From the NCBI GenBank assembly GCA_024644425.1, contig JAHELA010000058.1, forward strand, positions 1 through 9,257: a DNA stretch of 9,257 bases, written 5' to 3'. Position numbers and translations under genes: made by a program. The DNA comes from Nitrosomonadaceae bacterium. Its GTDB lineage: Bacteria; Pseudomonadota; Gammaproteobacteria; Burkholderiales; Nitrosomonadaceae. The notes under the pieces were generated by a model. That model was not told the origin of the DNA and did not search any database. It worked only from the letters and a program-made list of their open reading frames with translations. Shown piece after piece: positions 5,187 to 9,257 of the stretch (position 1 is its first letter; every line of letters starts with the position of its first letter).

Positions 5187-8100
5187 ATGAATACGACAAC
5201 TGCCCTCAATATCGAATCTATCGTCTGGGTCAAGAATGAGATTGACCAGACATTAGAGCTGGTACGAGAGCAATTAGAGAGTTACTCACGTAATCCTGAA
5301 GATATAGCCCAGATAAAATCTTGTCGCGATCATTTACACCAAATAAATGGTGTGATCGAAATACTTGGCTTGAAAGGTGTAGCTACTATCAGTCGGCAGA
5401 TGGAAAAGCTAATCGAAGTTTTTATAGACAACGAGAATAACCCTGAGCTTAAGTTGGAATTATTTAGTAATGCGAATTTGGCGCTCTCTCACTATTTAGG
5501 TGAGTTAATCAATGGTGAAGAGGACAATCCATTTCGACTGTTTCCCGCATATCAGGATCTTTTGGTGGCGCATGGAGGACATGGCGTATCTGAAGGGGCA
5601 TTATTTTTTCCTGATTTGAGTGTGCGCGCTCCTCTACAGGATCAGTCTCTTTCCTTAGATGCGCCCGTTGTGGCGAAGGAGGTTAATAAGAGAAACGAGA
5701 GCACTAAATTCCAAGTAAGTTTACTCAAATGGCTGCGCAATACAGCCGACAAGAGTAGCTTGCAACAAATGCTTGATGTAGTAAAGACTTTTGAAAACAT
5801 TCCTGCTTCAATAGAACAAAGAACATTTTGGTGGGTATCCCATGGATTCTTCGATGTTCTTTTGAACGAAGGAGTGAATGTTAATTTGTCGGTGCGAAAA
5901 TTGTGTGCCAGGATTGAACAGGAGATACGTCGGCTAGATAATGACAAAAAGGCTATTGATGAACAATTAATGCGGGAGTTGTTGTATCAAGTTTCTCGCG
6001 GCAAGATGGTCACTGAGCGCATCCGTGAGATTTTTAGCGCTTACGGTTGGCATGAGCAAATACCAACTCGTGAAAAAGCGGTCGAAAAAGAAAAATTAGA
6101 GCCTACTCTTAAAGAGATGCAAGCTATCTTAGTGGAGGCTAAGGATGCATGGATTAGATACTACGATGGACAGAAGAATAATCTGTCGTTATTGATTACT
6201 CATATCAAAAGACTAAAAGAGTTGGCGGCTCAAATTAATTATCATCCTTTGGAAAACCTTATTGCTGTAATTGGCGGTACTGCTGCACATTTAAATATCC
6301 AACCACAGGCCATGAGTGAAATCCTGGCACAGGAATATGCTATTTCCTTGTTGTTAGTAGAGGGTGCGCTAGACAACTTTAATAAGTTGTCACCAGAGTT
6401 TATTCAACAGGCTGAAATTATTTCTATACGCTTACGTTCTGCGATACACGACAAATGGGACGAAGGTCAGGTATCAACACATCTAGGCTCGGATGGAATT
6501 AGCTCTAAAGCACAGGAAAGTGAATTAATGAAACAGCTATCGCATGAATGCAGTGCAAATCTAAAACAGATAGAAGATGTATTGGATGGTTTCTTTCGCG
6601 ATCCTACAAAAAGTTATGAGTTGCCAATGTTGTTTCCTTTATTTATACAAATTTCTGGCATTTTTGTAATGCTTGAATATGAGCGTGCAAACGCATTACT
6701 GATGGCTTGTCGTGACTTGATAGAAGAGTTTTCACGTTCGGGATCTAAAAGCACGCAATCTGAGCAAATACGATTAGCTGAAGGACTGAGCAGCATTGGT
6801 TTTTTCATTGAGGCACAAAAATATGAGCAGCATGACCGCAATAGTTTAATCGAATCAGCAATAAACCAGTTTGGGAGTGATGTTGTTGCAGCTGCCGCAA
6901 TACCGTTAACGATTAGTGAGCCTACTCCGGTTACAGTTGATGAATTGGCTGCATCAGCTCCGCAAGAGTTAGCTGATTTACCAACTGAGCAGATAGTAGA
7001 AGCTAGTGTTCCAGGAAAAGCTAACCAAGGAGCTCAAGAGGCCCTCCTAGCGGTCTTCCTAGAAGAGTCTACAGAAGCACTGGCTGACATTGCAACCTAC
7101 ATACAAGCTTGTCGAAATGATCTTGGTGACCAGGAGTCTCTGAAAAATATACGCCGAGGATTTCATACTCTAAAGGGTAGCGGGCGCATCGTTGGACTGC
7201 TAAAGATTGCTGAAGTTGCTTGGAACATGGAGCAGATTCTGGATCGATGGGTAAGCGAGGGGAAATCTGTAACAGATGAATTACTTGATTTGATCTCAAA
7301 AGTACACCATGAGTTTTGTGGGTGGTGCGAAAGTTTGAAAGAGCAGAGTAAGGTTCAGCAAAGCACAAGTGAATTACTGGCCCCAACAGAAAAACTAATA
7401 AGTGGTGTTGAGGCCAAGGCAGAGGAAGAAGCTAAGGCCAAGGCAGAGGCAGAAGCCAAGGCCAAGGCAGAGGCAGAAGCCAAGGCCAAGGCAGAGGCAG
7501 AAGCCAAGGCTAGGCTAGATGCACAAACTGAATCTGTAACAGCAGCATCTGTAATAGTAACTGAAGCAAAACCAAATATAGTTATTGGTGAAGCAGTAAT
7601 TTCTCCTGAGTTATTTGAGGTATTTACAAATGAAGTCAAACAGCATTTAGCAACTCTTGAAAGCGAGCTAGATAGCCTCATAGGAAGACCAGACAAACCA
7701 GTAAGTCATGAATTTATGCTTGCTGCACATACCCTTGCAAGTATTTCACGTAACTTGAAGCTTGAGTTCATAGCGGATATTGGACATGTCATGGAGCAAT
7801 GGCTGACATTTCTGTCAAAAAAATCTACTCAGCCAGACCAATCTGGTTTACAACTCATGAGAAATGTCATTGAGTTATTGGGCAGGATGCTTAGTGCTGT
7901 GTGTGATCAGCGCTTGCCAGATCAAGTAGATTTACAGGCTGGCGTAACATTGTCACATGAAATGGCGTTAATGCCTGAACGTGCGGAACAGGTAGCTAGA
8001 ACGGAAAAAGTAAACCTAAAGGAGACTGGAAAACCTGAGACATTTGTGTCACCACAGAATGAGTTGCCCTCTATACGGGATAATATTGATCCAGAGCTAT

Positions 8101-9257
8101 TGGAAACTTTTATGGAGGAAGCAAGCGAATTAATGCCTGTAATCGGCAGAGAATTGCGTTCGTGGCGAGCTGATACAAAAGATGAAAATTTTCGCAAAGC
8201 ACTTCTTCGAGCCCTGCATACACTAAAAGGAAGTGCTCGCATAGCTGGTGTCATGAGTCTTGGTGAGTTGGTTCACAACATGGAAAGTTGTGTAGAAGCT
8301 GCACCAAAAGAAAGTGAATTATCAGCATCATTTTTTGATTCATTAGAGAATGAATCAGATCGTATAAGCGAGAAAATTGAGCATCTCCAAACTTCATCTA
8401 AAGATGGAAAAACTCCTGTGAAAGTAGAGATGATAGAAGAATCAATTTCTTCAGAAAGCCCACAGACAGTATCCGTTTCACGGCCAACCAAAATTGAAGA
8501 GCTATCATCCACTCAATCTGAAGAAATTGGTGTTCCTCTACAAAAAACTTTGCTGCGTGTCCATGCAGAGTTAATTGATCATCTAGTAAATGAATCAGGT
8601 GAAGTGAGCATTGCACGTTCTCGAATTGAGACTGAACTACATAACTTTAAGCAATCATTACTTGATTTAACTGAAAGTACGGTACGTTTACGCAACCAGT
8701 TACGTGAGGTGGAGATTCAGGCAGAAACACAAATGCAATCACACTTGGCACAGGCACAGGACGATGGACAGTCTTTTGATCCTTTGGAGTTTGACCAATT
8801 TACACGTTTCCAGGAGCTTACTCGGCTGATGGCTGAAAGTGTTGATGATGTTTTCACGGTGCAGCAGAGTATGTTGACTACTCATAATGCGGCCGAAGAG
8901 GCACTGACTCAACAAGCGCGTATGAATCGAGATTTGCAACAAGCTTTGACTCATATTCGTACTATGCCCTTCAGTAATTTTGCTGAGCATTTCTACCGGG
9001 TAGTAAGGCAGGCAGCTAGGGACTTGAACAAGAAAGCTATCCTAAGAATTCAGGGCGGTCATATAGAAATGGATCGTAGTGTACTAGAAAAGATTAATTC
9101 ACCTTTAGAGCATTTATTACGAAATTCTGTGGCACATGGTATCGAGGCACCAAAAAAACGATTAGAAATGGGTAAGCCAGAAATTGGCCAGATTACAATT
9201 GCTTTGCGTCAGGAAGGGAATGAAATTGTCATGACTTTAAATGATGATGGCGCTGGG
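5187..9257 (+). CDS. pilL: PilL/ChpA-type hybrid chemosensory histidine kinase with multiple Hpt domains (3'-truncated by window edge)
   Basis: This CheA-type kinase takes input from PilJ-PilI and phosphorylates PilH-type regulators. The frame is open for 1357 codons to the window end; relatives run to roughly 1,700-2,500 residues and end in CheW and receiver domains, not visible here. In order: an N-terminal FimL/ChpA-like region (about 1-560) starting with a degenerate Hpt, LHQINGVIEILGL, with H51 but N where K is usual; Hpt-2 with FHTLKGSGRIVGL (H660); a charged repeat linker (743-776); Hpt-3 with AAHTLASISRNL (H848, lacking the K-G); Hpt-4 with LHTLKGSARIAG (H1011); the P3-like helical region from about 1122 (LIDHLVNESGEV); and the ATPase domain with N-box HLLRNSVAHG (N1313) and the first G-box DDGAG (1353-1357). 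ATG 5187 is the only good start after TAA 5172-5174, yet no clear Shine-Dalgarno precedes it. pilJ ends 34 bases upstream. Confidence 0.95.
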   Translation, partial: MNTTTALNIESIVWVKNEIDQTLELVREQLESYSRNPEDIAQIKSCRDHLHQINGVIEILGLKGVATISRQMEKLIEVFIDNENNPELKLELFSNANLALSHYLGELINGEEDNPFRLFPAYQDLLVAHGGHGVSEGALFFPDLSVRAPLQDQSLSLDAPVVAKEVNKRNESTKFQVSLLKWLRNTADKSSLQQMLDVVKTFENIPASIEQRTFWWVSHGFFDVLLNEGVNVNLSVRKLCARIEQEIRRLDNDKKAIDEQLMRELLYQVSRGKMVTERIREIFSAYGWHEQIPTREKAVEKEKLEPTLKEMQAILVEAKDAWIRYYDGQKNNLSLLITHIKRLKELAAQINYHPLENLIAVIGGTAAHLNIQPQAMSEILAQEYAISLLLVEGALDNFNKLSPEFIQQAEIISIRLRSAIHDKWDEGQVSTHLGSDGISSKAQESELMKQLSHECSANLKQIEDVLDGFFRDPTKSYELPMLFPLFIQISGIFVMLEYERANALLMACRDLIEEFSRSGSKSTQSEQIRLAEGLSSIGFFIEAQKYEQHDRNSLIESAINQFGSDVVAAAAIPLTISEPTPVTVDELAASAPQELADLPTEQIVEASVPGKANQGAQEALLAVFLEESTEALADIATYIQACRNDLGDQESLKNIRRGFHTLKGSGRIVGLLKIAEVAWNMEQILDRWVSEGKSVTDELLDLISKVHHEFCGWCESLKEQSKVQQSTSELLAPTEKLISGVEAKAEEEAKAKAEAEAKAKAEAEAKAKAEAEAKARLDAQTESVTAASVIVTEAKPNIVIGEAVISPELFEVFTNEVKQHLATLESELDSLIGRPDKPVSHEFMLAAHTLASISRNLKLEFIADIGHVMEQWLTFLSKKSTQPDQSGLQLMRNVIELLGRMLSAVCDQRLPDQVDLQAGVTLSHEMALMPERAEQVARTEKVNLKETGKPETFVSPQNELPSIRDNIDPELLETFMEEASELMPVIGRELRSWRADTKDENFRKALLRALHTLKGSARIAGVMSLGELVHNMESCVEAAPKESELSASFFDSLENESDRISEKIEHLQTSSKDGKTPVKVEMIEESISSESPQTVSVSRPTKIEELSSTQSEEIGVPLQKTLLRVHAELIDHLVNESGEVSIARSRIETELHNFKQSLLDLTESTVRLRNQLREVEIQAETQMQSHLAQAQDDGQSFDPLEFDQFTRFQELTRLMAESVDDVFTVQQSMLTTHNAAEEALTQQARMNRDLQQALTHIRTMPFSNFAEHFYRVVRQAARDLNKKAILRIQGGHIEMDRSVLEKINSPLEHLLRNSVAHGIEAPKKRLEMGKPEIGQITIALRQEGNEIVMTLNDDGAG
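7413..7514 (+). repeat. 24-bp in-frame tandem repeat (KAKAEAEA-type) in pilL
   Basis: The unit GCCAAGGCCAAGGCAGAGGCAGAA (24 bases; longest run quoted as AKAKAEAE in protein) occurs as three full copies at 7431-7454, 7455-7478 and 7479-7502. The first differs only by GCT for GCC. Partial copies flank it at 7413-7430 and 7503-7514. It encodes an Ala/Lys/Glu helix of about 34 residues (743-776) joining Hpt-2 to Hpt-3. It is much GC-richer than its surroundings, and near-identity at DNA level indicates recent expansion by slippage or recombination; any copy change stays in frame. Confidence 0.93.

Noticed and set aside
7355..7696. Minus-strand ORF with an alanine/serine/leucine-rich repeat
   Set aside because: It is the antisense reading of the 24-bp repeat in pilL; the plus-strand frame carries clear Hpt motifs on both sides.

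Overview
The window looks like a piece of a betaproteobacterial chromosome, probably a Nitrosomonadales-type organism. The evidence is a cytochrome c oxidase subunit II with a C-terminal heme c domain next to a pil-chp (type IV pilus chemosensory) cluster, protein sequences of betaproteobacterial style, and fairly AT-rich DNA (I estimate about 40% GC in genes and clearly lower between them). The taxonomic guess is an inference from family resemblance; I could not run a search.

Layout. Positions 1-992 (minus strand) hold the first 330 codons of coxB; its 3' end lies outside the window. Positions 993-2049 are about 1.06 kb of AT-rich DNA with no convincing gene, separating coxB from the plus-strand operon. 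It holds an FNR/Anr-like box (1580-1593), several palindromes and candidate promoters. The plus-strand cluster then runs pilH (2050-2415), pilI (2420-2926), pilJ (from 3065, or possibly from an ATT codon at 3047, to 5152) and pilL/chpA (5187 to beyond 9257). pilH and pilI are nearly contiguous. A 138-bp spacer with two inverted repeats and a perfect TATAAT precedes pilJ. A 34-bp spacer without a clear Shine-Dalgarno sequence precedes pilL.

How the genes work together. By family knowledge, PilJ is the membrane chemoreceptor, PilI the CheW-type adaptor and PilL/ChpA a large CheA-type kinase carrying several Hpt-like modules. PilH is a single-domain response regulator. Together they form the Pil-Chp pathway that controls type IV pilus extension/retraction, twitching motility and, in Pseudomonas, surface sensing. 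Two usual members are not found where expected: pilG just before pilH, and the methyltransferase pilK between pilJ and chpA.

I did not find a clearly novel system. The points most worth a second look are the possible ATT start of pilJ, the 24-bp in-frame tandem repeat encoding a KAKAEAEA linker in PilL, the mix of canonical and degenerate Hpt sites in PilL, and the FNR-like box stranded in the long intergenic region.
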